Assembly: GCA_026874595.1 (NCBI GenBank)
Contig: CM049314.1
Location: 58,146,300 to 58,210,299 of the forward strand
DNA from: Sipunculus nudus
Lineage: Eukaryota > Annelida > Sipuncula > Golfingiida > Sipunculidae
Reading direction: 5' to 3'
DNA: 64,000 nt
Part shown: positions 10,621-22,640 of the stretch, piece by piece
How the letters are laid out: every line of letters begins with the position of its first letter
Position numbering within the stretch: position 1 is the stretch's first letter
Notes under the pieces: model-generated
The model's database searches: none
Seen by the model: only the letters and a program-made list of their open reading frames with translations
Told to the model about the DNA's origin: nothing
Translations under genes and position numbers: made by a program

Positions 10621-12437
10621 AAACAATAAGTCGTGTTCCCTGTTTATTAAGTGCCTTGCTTGACGCACAACAATGTCGCTGACAATGATAATAGTGAGCT
10701 TGCTATGAACAAACACAAATTACTCCTGTCAATGAAACCACCACCTCAACGCAGACATACAAAAATTAATTAAACACATAAAGGCTGGTGTACGTATTTA
10801 CCTACACTCACACACATATATTCTTCAAAATATAACAATAAGGATTACAGTATAGAAATTTTTTAAAAGTGATACAACTGTGGCCCACTGAATGTTAATA
10901 TATTACATTACTAGCTTACAATAAATAATAACAGATCACAGGGACGACACATAGCAACGATGTCCTCTCTTACCACTTCTCTGGCCTGAACAATCTCTTT
11001 AATAACAGGAAATTTAAAATCATCAAATCAGTCCTCAACCAAGATATTATACAGTATAAGGTGTTATTATGACAAACTATTAAATCAAATGATACATATG
11101 ATCCCCATAGACATAGACTCCTTGTTGATTTTTTACATCTGCCATTTTTTTCACTATAAATATTCTTAACACAGACCAATCTGTCCCAAAACAAACTTAC
11201 AAACCGTGCACCGTCTCAGGGTCCTACACACAACACTACTTTGGTGACACTGTGGCACACTGCGACAACATCTGTGATGGTGCTATAACACGCCATCGCA
11301 CTGCTACTTTGGCTAACGGTGTGCCACCTGTACACATTCACCTAGGCCAAGAGAAGAAGGATGGTCCATAACATGTTGATAAACATTTGTTGTATAAGTT
11401 CTGCAGTTACATATAGATACAACGTTAAACACACTTTTACTACAATGAAGAATTACCCCTTCGTTAGTGGTGGATTTTATGTAAAACACGGGAAAGTTTT
11501 ATTCGGATCCTGTATTGATATGTGTTTAGACTACGACTAATCATGTAGTTACCCCTTTCTACATATGTCTTCTTTGTTACCCCAAACAAACCCTTCTTAT
11601 AAGAAGATGCGAGCCTGACATATACATAAAAGTCAGCAATGCATTTGACCAAGAGCTCTTGGAAACAAAAAGAAGGAAAAAGGAAAAGAAAATAGCATAA
11701 CCAAATATCTCTCATCACCCATCCCTTTGGTCAACCAGTCACTCTGCCGAATACCAGTCACTTGACTCTATTATATATATATATATAATATATACTGACC
11801 GTATATAATATGTATGAGCAACCTGGAGATTCGTCAACATGTTTAACTGGTAAAACGGTAGATGTGCATTCGTATATGAAGGCCAAAAATAATGGATCCG
11901 TATTCTCTAATGCTTAAAAAACCCGTTCGGATCCATATGTGTTTCACAATCATTAACCTAAAGGAATACATTCCGACAACTTACGTATATTAAATAAAGA
12001 AAATTGTTGTAAAAAAATAGTTACAGGACATGAGAGGGCGCTCAGAAAACATAGATCCTTGCAAGGGTGCATAACACACCAGTTATATTTCCTGCGACAT
12101 GTGCCCTCATTAAATATTCATGTTTTTATACCGAGATTTTTATTCAGGTGAGAAACTACATCGGTCGATATTAATTATCATTTTCATGAAAATGAATGAA
12201 AATTTGGTCATCCCGACGTCACGATACGTCTGGTGACCTCTGACCTAATTATATATAGTCACCTAAATGGGGAAATATCCCATAACAAAATCCCATAAAA
12301 AGATAAAAATAAAGAAGAAAAAACATTTTGCTCACTTGACTATAGAAAATCTAAGGTATTGATGTTTTATAAAAAGCAAACATACTATGAAAGAAATACA
12401 GGAAATAGAGGACTGAACACCCTAGCACTGGTAAGCA
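10621..12437. other. Unassigned DNA
   Basis: No gene or known element was recognised. A short TA-rich patch lies at about 11770-11795. Small reading frames here have no domain features. Confidence 0.5.
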
Positions 12438-12720
12438 AGTCAGTCGGCTTCTGTGGCTCAGGGATAGAGTACATGACTCAAAGCCGGGTGGTCTTGAGTT
12501 CAAATTTAAACCGAGAAGGTGAGATTTTCACGCACGACCCCCATCCAGGGATAACGCTCTGAGGGCTTAATGGGAAGGTTGTGCCCACAGCCATGTTTCA
12601 CTCACAAACGTGTGCGTCTTTCGGGGTTCCTCGGTGTTATGACTCAGCAGTGGGGGATGATTACACACACACAGGACCTACAGGTAGACACCGGGCCTAG
12701 GTGAGACCGGGATACAAAAT
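12438..12720 (+). mobile_element. tRNA-derived SINE-like element
   Basis: A tRNA-like head starts near 12445, with an A-box-like 'gtggctcagggatagagta' and a degenerate B-box-like 'cttgagttcaaatt' about 45 bp later, the spacing expected for an RNA polymerase III promoter. A non-tRNA body follows, moderately GC-rich compared with the surroundings, to about 12720. No clear tail or target-site duplication was seen. Confidence 0.6.
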
Positions 12721-13157
12721 AATATGATAGGAAGCGAGTGCTACCGCCCTGTCACGCAGTTCTGTACTGAAATGGAATTCTGCAGATGACTATATTCAGA
12801 TTAAAAAAATAAGAATAGAACATAAACAAATAAACCATACGACCAGAGGTCGAGCGCTTGCAGGAAATTGAAATGACAGACAGACGGACAGAAGAAACAA
12901 AGTGTCGGTTTTCCATTAATTGAATGACCTTCAGAGTGAATGCTGGAGAAATAGGGCCTCAAGAGACATATATTACACAAAATAACATGAAGGCATACAA
13001 AACTGACAACAACTGACAAAGGGAAAGACAACCTGTCACACTGACACATTTTAGATAACACATGATTAGATAAACATATGGAGAAGGGTTTATAGAAACA
13101 AACTTGGTTATTCTTTGTGTAGATAAAGTTCACAGTTTTGGAGGAAAGGCCAAGCAC

Positions 13158-14540
13158 TGATATGTTGCAGTGGTTCGAGTGCAGCGCCCCATAGAAACCA
13201 TATCCCGAAAAAAAACTAAAACAATTTCGAGATATTAGTGTATGACTTCAGCTGTACCAGTTTCAAAAGGATTCCTGCAAAATTGTGGTCAGTACAATGG
13301 TATGTGTGACACGCAAAAAAGAGCATGAAAAACACTCAGAGGAAGAAAATAAGCTCTAGTTTATGAAATTGAGGTTTATAATTTTGGAGATATGGCCGAA
13401 AATAATATGTTGATAAGGTTAAAGTGCAGCTCCACCTAGTGGCCATAACCGAAAAAATGAAAAGTTCATTTTGAAATATTAGTGTAAAACATAAGATGTG
13501 CCAGTTTCAAAAGGATTTCTCTAAAACTGTAGAATGCTATATGTGAGACGCAAGAACCAGCAAGCAGGCGTATTTCAGGACAACTGACAAACAGACAGAC
13601 ACACTGACAAAGTGACCCAAGATTGTGACCAGATGACTAAAGCAGGTTATGGAGAAGACCCAGAGGAAGAAAATAAGATTAATTTATGTAATTAAGGCTT
13701 ATAATTTTAGAGATATGTCCAAACATTATATGTTAAGGAGGTTCGCATCCAGAGCCCCCTAACGGCCGCATTCAAGAAATGATAAAAAACAATTTCGAGA
13801 TAATATAGCAAGACATAAGATGTACCAGTTTCATAAGGAATCCGGCAAAACTGAGTCTTGTAGATTGCTTTATGTAACATGCAAGCTTCAGCAAGCAGGC
13901 GAATTTCGAGGACAACTGACAAACAGACAGACATACTGACAAAGTTACACAAGGTTGGGCCCAGATGACTTAACCAATTTATGGAAACGTCCAAGGGAAA
14001 GATAATAAGCTATAATTTATGTAATAACGATCTATAATTTTAGAGATATTGCCGAAACATGATATGTTAAAATTCGTTGACTGCAGCGCTCCCTAACGGC
14101 CAGAACCAGAACATGAAGAATATGTTTCGAGATATTAGTGTAAGACATGACATTTACCAGTTTCAAAAGGATTCCTTCAAAACTGTGGCCTGAAGAATTG
14201 TATATGTAAGACACAAGATTAAAATATGATATGTTGGGAAGGGGTCATGTGCAGCGCCCCCTAGCCGCCATAATTAGAAAATGTGAAATTGTTTTCTAGA
14301 TATTAGTGAAAGGCTTAACATGTACCAGTTTCAAAAGGATTCCTTCCAAACTGGCCTGTAGAATGCTATATAGGCTGAGAACCACCAAGCAGGCGAATTT
14401 GAGGACAACTGACAAACAGACAGATATACTGACAAAGTGACAAAAAAATTAGACCAGATGACTTTTCAAAGTTATGAAGAAGACCCAGAGGAAGAAACCA
14501 AGCTATAGTTTCTGTAACTGAGGTTTATATGGAGATATGT
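13158..14540. repeat. Satellite array, ~325-bp unit, with a CTCF-like core
   Basis: Five unit starts carrying 'atatgtt' followed by a 'gcagcgccccctag'-type phrase lie near 13158, 13403, 13725, 14058 and 14221; a sixth partial start is near 14540. Spacings are 245, 322, 333, 163 and 319 bp, so two units are shortened. Full units also share 'ttcgagatattagtgta', 'taccagtttcaaaaggatt' and 'ctgacaaacagacagaca'. Divergence between units is considerable, so the array is old. No coding potential is likely. Confidence 0.85.
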
Positions 14541-14948
14541 CCAATAAATGATATGCTCAAAAACAAGTGTACCGGGAGTACTTACAGACATTTAATGTTA
14601 CTCTTGCATGCAGATTATAGGGAAGAAAAAAGCCGCGAGACTGCCCATCGTGCATGCCCTTTGTTTAATAACAAGAACTCACAATATCAGCCAACAAAGA
14701 AATGGTACTGACCTTTGTTGGAACGTACCACTTGATACTTTACTTGATACATACTCACTATAAGTTACATATAAATAAGTCAAATCTATATATTATAATC
14801 TGTCTAAATAAAGCCTTATTTTAATGGTTCGAAAGACTGCACGTTTGATAAAAGTGACACATTCATCAGAAATAAACCTTAACCCAAGTCCACACTGTAG
14901 TTAACTTGACCTGAATTTAGCGTATGAGGAACGGTTATTGACTCCAAC

Positions 14949-15725
14949 ATGAGGTTGGGGGGTGTCCATTCTGCACGGTTAGTGTGCGTGATTGCCATAG
15001 GGACTCATTCACATACGTTACACGGTTGCTGTGAAACCAGTGGAAAACAGAAACTAAATGTTGTACGGTCAGTTAAGAATTTGAGGATGAAGCGCTGGAT
15101 AGTAGTTGACATGTAACAGTATCCATGTCAGTACTGTCCTTATAATTAATCAGGCCGCAGTTACGGGAAGAATCTCAAATTCACAACAAAGTTGTATTTT
15201 GTTGGTAAAATAAACAAATAGAAGGATACAACTTTTAATTATGACGGGCTATTTGCTATAACCTGTGCATTTATTAGATATCATTGCTAGATCATTAATG
15301 TACTCTGTTTTAGCTTGAATAATTACTTGAGAATACAATTCAAATGTCTTGAATGTGTAAAAAATCTACGTTTATTGTACAAAGGTTCATATGTCAATTG
15401 CATATGTATTGTAACATATGTTTTCGAATTGTAGCAGGATCTCATCGAAATACAGCATTAATTTTGCTGCATGAGCTATCCTGTTGAAATACTTTGTAAT
15501 ACATAAATAAATAATAAATGAATATCCAATTGAAGATGTCAATATAACAGGCATTTAAGAAAGAAATATGTTAGACGAAGGAAATTGGTCTGGCAGCGCC
15601 TGACAGATCTTTGCGGTTTGACGCGGCAATACGGTGTGACCATCTGTCAAAGTGCATTGTCTTTCTTCTACACGTCTAGAAAACCCATCTCAGGCCGACT
15701 GTGTCTAGGATAATATATAAAAGTC
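14949..15725 (+). pseudogene. GT31 glycosyltransferase relic, internally deleted
   Basis: The start resembles the N-terminal codons of the gene at 60638 ('atgaggtt', 'cattctgcacggttagtgtg', 'gctgtgaaaccagtgga'), with small indels. At about 15058 it jumps to sequence equivalent to residues 365-420 of the intact protein ('agcgctggatagt', 'cagtatccatgtcagtac'). The middle, including the DDD motif, is gone. Around 15222-15522 about 300 bp of unrelated AT-rich DNA interrupts it. Homology then resumes at 'ttgaagatgtcaatataaca' (the EDV motif region) and runs to about 15725. Frameshifts and stops abound. Upstream (14810-14948) and downstream DNA also match the paralogs' flanks, so this was once a full copy. 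Confidence 0.88.
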
Positions 15726-15838
15726 GCAAGTTAATAAATCCGTTCAATAGTGTAGCTTGAGAGATCAATCATGTATGAAAAATGTAGGTAAAGTGTCAGA
15801 TAATTCTTATTCATAAATGAGTGGCAATCTTTAGCTTA

Positions 15839-15840
<2 letters not shown>

Positions 15841-15900
<60 letters not shown>
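15841..15900. repeat. (TA)n microsatellite
   Basis: About 30 perfect TA dinucleotides, directly downstream of the GT31 relic. Confidence 0.97.
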
Positions 15901-15901
<1 letters not shown>

Positions 15902-18417
15902 TGGCTGTTCAGAGTACACCTGCTGCCGATATCATTCTTCCCGTATTTGCACTCAGAATCATCAAGAAAGTACGAAACAGTATAGTAGGCCAGCCAAACT
16001 CTGAACAGTCCTCTAGAATTATTTTTGACGGTATCGCTTATTGATAGCAGGTATCCATGTGGGTCTGTCCACAGAAGTTAAAAATATGTGGGTGTATGCC
16101 ATCACGAAATTTGAATTTAAAGGTCATTTTGAAGATCGTCAAGGTAACAAGGTATAAAATTTTTAGGTTTTTTTTCCTAGTTTGGAGTAAATGAGGCCAC
16201 CTTTTAAATTTAAGATGTACAAAATTTCAAATTATTTTGTTGATTGCAAATGAAAATTAAGTATTGCCAACTGATAAACAAGTACTGAACGAAAGTAGAT
16301 AATTTACTACAAAGGACTGTGGCTTCACTGAATTTGTAACCATGTATTTACAACTTTGCACTGTACATAGTCTGATCGTCCTGTCTGTACGTTTGTGTGT
16401 TTGTCTCTTACACTTCTCTGAGATTACTGAATACACAGACTTAAAACTTAGTCATTTTATCATGCATGGGCCACATAATTAGATCCCTATTGTTTGCTAT
16501 ACAACTGTGGCCACCAGGGGGCGCTGGCGTCTATGACATAGCTACATTTGGTGTTGTTCTGTGTGAACATGTATTGACCATTTGACAGCAGTTTTTTAAA
16601 CAATATTAAGTTATTAACTCCTCCCACTGCAGTGATATAAATTTTTATTTCTTTCTTATTGCCACGAAGCAGATCTAGTCTCAAATGGACGCGTTCTGCA
16701 AACGGTTCATTTATGATAGTGCTAACTGGTGTTTAATCATTTTTTGTAAACTTTTCAACTTTTTTTCAACTAGCTTTAGTTATATTCAGAGCCAAATAGA
16801 TAATCTTAAAAATACTAGCATACTTCATGCTACTATGATGACTTTAGTGTTAAGAAAAGAATTATTATAAAATATAATGACATTATGTATATCAATAATA
16901 AGATTTTTTATTAAATATCTCTGACTGATTAATCGATTACATGCATGAATGAACGTCCCAGGTGTTTAAAGCCAATTAATCATATACAAATATGATGACA
17001 GTAATAGTGACGAATAACAATAATAATAATTTGATAATTTGACTGTTACTGCCCTCTAGGGCTATTAGTTTATATTAGATAGTAGTCTAATTCAAATAAA
17101 TCATCTGGTAGCTTTGAACAATATAATAAACCTTTTTTTTAGCTTTGATATTAGTCGACCTGTATGCTGTTTGTGTAAGATTTTGTGTTTATTATTGAGT
17201 TAAACAGCCCTCATATAAGTTGTTAAAATATATCTTGATATACTAACCTTGGTGCTCTCATTTGTAGCTTCCAAGGCGGAACTAGAGACGTTAGAAAGAT
17301 TCATAACTCGGAAATAATTTTTTAAAATAGTTTATTATTTTATGTTATTTTAATTCTTTAATTCTGCCCTATTGCTGTTCAAATACCTGTAGAATTATTT
17401 TAGGTTAGGGTGAACGGCCATGCAAGATAATTTACATGTTCATATATAATTGCACTCTGGCAAGGTACATTATAATCACTTACATGAAAGGCGAGGATCC
17501 GTCAGTTGCTTTAAATAAATAAATCCTCGTGAAAGCAATACTGATGTGCCATAATTAGGAAATAAAAAAGGGTATATAATTAGTCAGCTACACAGACATA
17601 TAGGAGAGATAGACATGGGCACCTGTGTCTTTATTGACCCATTGCGCATGGTGAGAGCTTAGTGTGCTGGAGCATATACTTAATTTATAATCTGCCGTCT
17701 TAACAAGTCACCAACACAAGTTTCATTGTCAACAAATCGTGTTATGAACAATGGGTAATTAACCTCTCAAAGAACAACTCCTTAGCTACGTAAAATGTAT
17801 TTAAAGAAATGGCAGCTGCAATAGTATAATTATACATACGCGTTTTATTTTATATTTTTTTCCTCTGAGTAATAGAGTCATTTTTATGTTATTAACTACT
17901 CATGGCTGAAGTGACATTTTCAACATTAGATCATTGTCCCTGCTCAATGCTAATACTTTTACTCTGTATCACCGGTATCACCTAATATAAGACGAATTTC
18001 TATACGTTGAATATCTTAACATTAGATTGATGAGTTTCTATATAAAATCACACTTAAAACAATACATAACTAATCAGCTAATGTCAGCCCGCATTCATTC
18101 ACACCATGTAAAATCTTTAAATCAGCGCGCCCCACCCTGCACAATTTGATTTATATTCTAACTAATATGCTCCATACAGTGACACAAAATATTCCACTGT
18201 TGTAAAATCCTTCACAAAGGTTGTGATTTAAATTTGTCATTAAAAATCAAATTCAGATCTTGCGATTCAAGTATAGATTATAATTTTACATTTATTGCAC
18301 ATTTTGCTGTGTATGCATATTTGATTTGGGTAAATATTTGAACAAATACATGTAATGAAAGAACAAATCAGAATAACAAAATACAGTTTAAAATTATTGT
18401 TCATAATATTTTGATAA
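15901..18417. other. Unassigned AT-rich DNA
   Basis: No gene was recognised. An 11-bp inverted pair (CTGTTCAGAGT near 15905 and ACTCTGAACAG near 15997) could form a loose hairpin. One CTCF-like motif is listed separately. Confidence 0.5.
16508..16527 (+). promoter_or_regulatory. CTCF-like motif
   Basis: TGGCCACCAGGGGGCGCTGG matches the animal CTCF core (CCASYAGRKGGCRS) at every core position and also agrees outside it. Bilaterians in general encode CTCF. Whether it is bound here is unknown; the motif lies in otherwise AT-rich, unassigned DNA. Confidence 0.5.
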
Positions 18418-18533
18418 ATGGACCGGACCGTTTGGACCAGTCCCCCTATTGGATAGGACCGCCTACAGCTGGACCGGACCGGGACCGGACCCTTTCAGTG
18501 ATGGACCGAATCACAAGGGGGTGGTCCTGTCCG
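18418..18533. repeat. GGACC-rich degenerate short repeat
   Basis: About eleven GGACC/GGACCG words in 115 bp, with GGTCC complements at the right end giving partial dyad symmetry. It is GC-rich against an AT-rich background. It may be the end of a MITE or a small minisatellite. Confidence 0.5.
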
Positions 18534-19480
18534 CACCTCTACTTCTTTGAATTTTCATTACCAAAAAAGTGATAAATATAATAAAAGGCTCTCTCAAAAG
18601 TGGTAACAGTAAATAAAGGCTCTACCCTGGTCTAATGGATTAAATATTAATAAACTGAAGCACTTTTGAATGTGTACTTGCTTTTGAGCACATTTCCGCT
18701 GTGAATCCAAACTGAAGTCATTATCAAAAGATAACCCAAGTAATTTTACAGATTTATCATATATGATTTCAATGAGTTGGTTGTTGAACTGCATAATTAC
18801 ATTAAAGGCACCCATTATAAATGTTTAAAATTAAAGCTACAGCTATAAAAATGTCACAGTGTTAGATGATTCTGACATAAAATATATCTTTTATCAGATA
18901 CGGTTTCATCAGTATGATAATAGAGGCAAAAGCTCACCGACACGCGTACCATGCTTTATTTATATTTATGTTGAGCAATCTGCAGATCTAACAGGAACCT
19001 AACAGGCACACCCTCCAAGGTGCCTACAAATGATATGCGTTGGTTAAGATACAAAAATTGCATAACAAAAACGGAGGTGGCTCCCTCTAACAAAAATTCC
19101 GTCTAAGAGGTATAATCGGCAAAGAAAGGTATAATTCATTTACGAAAGGTATGTTAGGGGCCCCCTTTCCCCCAACTAAATGACCACCTTTTAACATTCC
19201 AAAAGTGTCTTCAACACATTTTGATGTTAAGAAAATACAGAAAAGGTGCCAAACCTTATGTGTTTTTAATCCGATTCTGTATGTCTTGATTTAGAGTAGT
19301 CAAAGCATTACTGTGTAAAGAAAAGTCCCCTTTCAGTTGTACATTTCATACACTTAAGTGTAAAATAAACATTATTAAGAGGCTTGTGTACGTTGCACTT
19401 GATACAAAAATATCTCTATATCCTTAGGTTACCGAAAATACCTTGGTTTTATTGATTGAGAAAAACAATACCCGTTCAGG
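18534..19480. other. Unassigned DNA
   Basis: Nothing supported was seen. A run of short phrases such as 'aggtataat' recurs near 19100-19150 without clear structure. Confidence 0.4.
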
Positions 19481-19830
19481 TTCAATTTTCTTTGGTTCGA
19501 CCTTGAAAATAAACTTGACAAAAAAACTTTAAAGGTTAAAATGTAGGATGGCAACCGCCTACACTTTGCCATCTCTGAAAATTTGGTCGTTTGATCTGGC
19601 TTGGATGCCTGATATTAACAAGAAGTGTCCATAATAGTGAGAAATTGACCTTTGCTAGCCTATTTTTCAGTTTGACCTTGGACATGACCTTGAAATACAA
19701 AATTTTAGGTGGCATCCACCCACACTTTTTTCTTCACTCTTTGGCTGATTGATCTAGCATAGATGCCTGCTATTAACAAGCAATGCCCTCAAAAGTGGAA
19801 AAAAATCAACTTTGGCTGGCCCGCTAGTAG
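19481..19830. repeat. Two tandem copies of a ~158-bp unit
   Basis: Paired phrases 'ggatgcctgatattaacaag' (from 19603) and 'agatgcctgctattaacaag' (from 19761), together with 'ttgaccttg' and 'ggtggcatccacc'-like blocks, recur with a spacing of about 158 bp. It is a diverged dimer. Confidence 0.6.
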
Positions 19831-19979
19831 CTAACCAACAATGAATGCATTACCAGAAAGAAAAAAATCCAAAACCTCATACCAGATTGTTAAGCTTTAT
19901 AAGAGCAGGAATAATTTCAACATTTCATGCACACAAGAACCACTCCAATTGTACATAGTGTCCGGTTAAATAATCCGAA

Positions 19980-22640
19980 GGCGCCCTAGACTGGCATTAT
20001 TTGACCCCGACTGGTGCACTGGTCCCCAACTGGCGGCACTATTCTCAGACTGGCGGCAATGGTCCCCGACTGGCGGCACTTGAACCCGACAGGCGACACT
20101 GGCCCCCGACTGGCGGCACTTGTCCCAGACTGGCGGCACTGGTCCCCGACTGGCGGCAATAGACCCCGACTGGCGGAAATGGTCCTTGACTGAGGGGACC
20201 GTTACCCGAATGGCGGTACTGGTGCCTGACTGGCGGCACTGGTCCGCGACTGGCGACACTGTTCCCAGATTGGCGGCACTGGTCCGCGACTGGCAGCAAT
20301 GGTCCCCGACTGGCGGCACTCGAACCCGGCTGGCGGAACTGGTCCTTGACTGTGGGAACTGTTACCCGAATGGCGGTACGGGTCCCCGACTCGCGGCACT
20401 GGTTCCCGACTGGCGGCACTATAACCCGACTGGTGGCAATGGTCCTTGACTGGCGGCACTGGTCCCCGACTAGCGACACTGTTCCAAGATTGGCGGCACT
20501 TGTCCGCGACTGGCGGCAATGGTCCCCGACTGGCGGCACTTGAACCCGACTTACGGAACTGGTCCTTGACTGTGGGAACTGTTACCCGAATGGCGGTACG
20601 GGTCCCCGACTGGCGGCACTAGACCCCGGCTGGCGGCACTGGTCCCTCCGACTGGCGGAAATGGTCCTCGACTGGCGACACTGGCCCCCGACTGGCGGCA
20701 CTGGTCCCCGACTAGCGGCACTGGTCCTTGTCTGTCGGAACTGTTACACGAGTGGTCGTACTGGTCCCCGACTAGCGGCACTGGTCCCCGACTGGCGGCA
20801 CTAAACCCCGGCTGGCGGCACCGGTCCCTCCGACTGGCGGCACTATAACTGGACTGGCGGCAATGGTCTCGACTGGCGTCACTGGTCCCCGACTGGCGAC
20901 ACTGTTCCCAGATTGGCGGCACTGGTCCGCGACTGGCAAGCAATGGTCCCCTACTGGCGGCACTTGAACCCGACTGGCGGAACTGGTCCTTGACTGTGGG
21001 AACTGTTACCCGAATGGCGGTACGGGTCCCCGACTGGCGGCACTGGTTCCCGACTGGCCGCACTGGTTCCCGACTTGCGGCATTATAACCCGACTGGCGG
21101 CAGTGGTCCTCGACTGGCGGCAGTGGTCCCCGACTGGCGACACTGTTCCAAGATTGGCGGCACTTGTCCGCGACTGGCGGCAATGGTCCCCGAGTAGCGG
21201 AACTTGAACTCGACTTACGGAACTGGTCCTTGACTGTGAGAACTGTTACCCGAATGGCGGTACGGGTCCCTGACTGGCGGCACTAGACCCCGGCTGGCGG
21301 CACTGGTCCCTCCGACTGGCGGCAATGGTCCTCGACTGGCGACACTGGCCCCCGACTGGCGGCACTGGTCCCCGAATAGCGGCACTGGTCCTTGTCTGTC
21401 GGAACTGTTACACGAGTGGTCTTACTGGTCCCCGACTAGCGGCACTGGTCCCCGACTGGCGGCACTATAACCCGACTGGTGGCAATGGTCCTTGACTGGC
21501 GGCACTGGTCCCCGACTAGCGACACTGTTCCAAGATTGGCGGCACTTGTCCGCGACTGGCGGCAATGGTCCCCGACTGGCGGCACTTGAACCCGACTTAC
21601 GGAACTGGTCCTTGACTGTGGGAACTGTTACCCGAATGGCGGTACGGGTCCCCGACTGGCGGCACTAGACCCCGGCTGGCGGCACTGGTCCCTCCGACTG
21701 GCGGAAATGGTCCTCGACTGGCGACACTGGCCCCCGACTGGCGGCACTGGTCCCCGACTAGCGGCACTGGTCCTTGTCTGTCGGAACTGTTACACGAGTG
21801 GTCGTACTGGTCCCCGACTAGCGGCACTGGTCCCCGACTGGCGGCACTAAACCCCGGCTGGCGGCACCGGTCCCTCCGACTGGCGGCACTATAACTGGAC
21901 TGGCGGCAATGGTCTCGACTGGCGTCACTGGTCCCCGACTGGCGACACTGTTCCCAGATTGGCGGCACTGGTCCGCGACTGGCAAGCAATGGTCCCCTAC
22001 TGGCGGCACTTGAACCCGACTGGCGGAACTGGTCCTTGACTGTGGGAACTGTTACCCGAATGGCGGTACGGGTCCCCGACTGGCGGCACTGGTTCCCGAC
22101 TGGCGGCACTGGTTCCCGACTTGCGGCATTATAACCCGACTGGCGGCAGTGGTCCTCGACTGGCGGCAGTGGTCCCCGACTGGCGACACTGTTCCAAGAT
22201 TGGCGGCACTTGTCCGCGACTGGCGGCAATGGTCCCCGAGTAGCGGAACTTGAACTCGACTTACGGAACTGGTCCTTGACTGTGGGAACTGTTACCCGAA
22301 TGGCGGTACGGGTCCCCGACTGGCGGCACTAGACCCCGGCTGGCGGCACTGGTCCCTCCGACTGGCGGCAATGGTCCTCGACTGGCGACACTGGCCCCCG
22401 ACTGGCGGCACTGGTCCCCGAATAGCGGCACTGGTCCTTGTCTGTCGGAACTGTTACACGAGTGGTCTTACTGGTCCCCGACTAGCGGCACTGGTCCCCG
22501 ACTGGCGGCACTAGACCCTGGCTGGCGGCACTGGTCCCTCCGACTGGCGGCACTGGTCCTTGACTGGCGGAACTGTTCCCAGACTGGCGGACATGGTCCT
22601 TGACTGGTGGCACTGAACCACGACTTGAGGAACTGGACCC
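19980..22640. repeat. GC-rich 20-bp minisatellite (~130 units)
   Basis: The core unit is ACTGGCGGCACTGGTCCCCG, repeated head to tail over about 2.66 kb with point variants such as 'ttgactgtgggaactgttac' and 'cgaatggcggtacgggtc'. A few units are one to three bases longer. The unit has no stop codon in most frames, so long open frames appear on both strands (up to 210 codons). Their 20-residue periodicity is simply three 20-bp units read as 60 bp. The array is much more GC- and CpG-rich than its surroundings. Degenerate unit-like sequence trails to about 22740. Confidence 0.97.
20421..22512. repeat. 1,046-bp higher-order repeat, two copies inside the minisatellite
   Basis: 20421-21466 and 21467-22512 match almost base for base at a fixed offset of 1,046 bp. 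Even irregular features match: the 'ctccgactgg' insert, the 'ggcaagcaatggtcccctac' unit and the 'cacgagtggtc' unit. Within each copy a smaller block (starting 'tgtgggaactgttaccc') recurs about 660 bp later, so duplication is nested. Confidence 0.92.
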
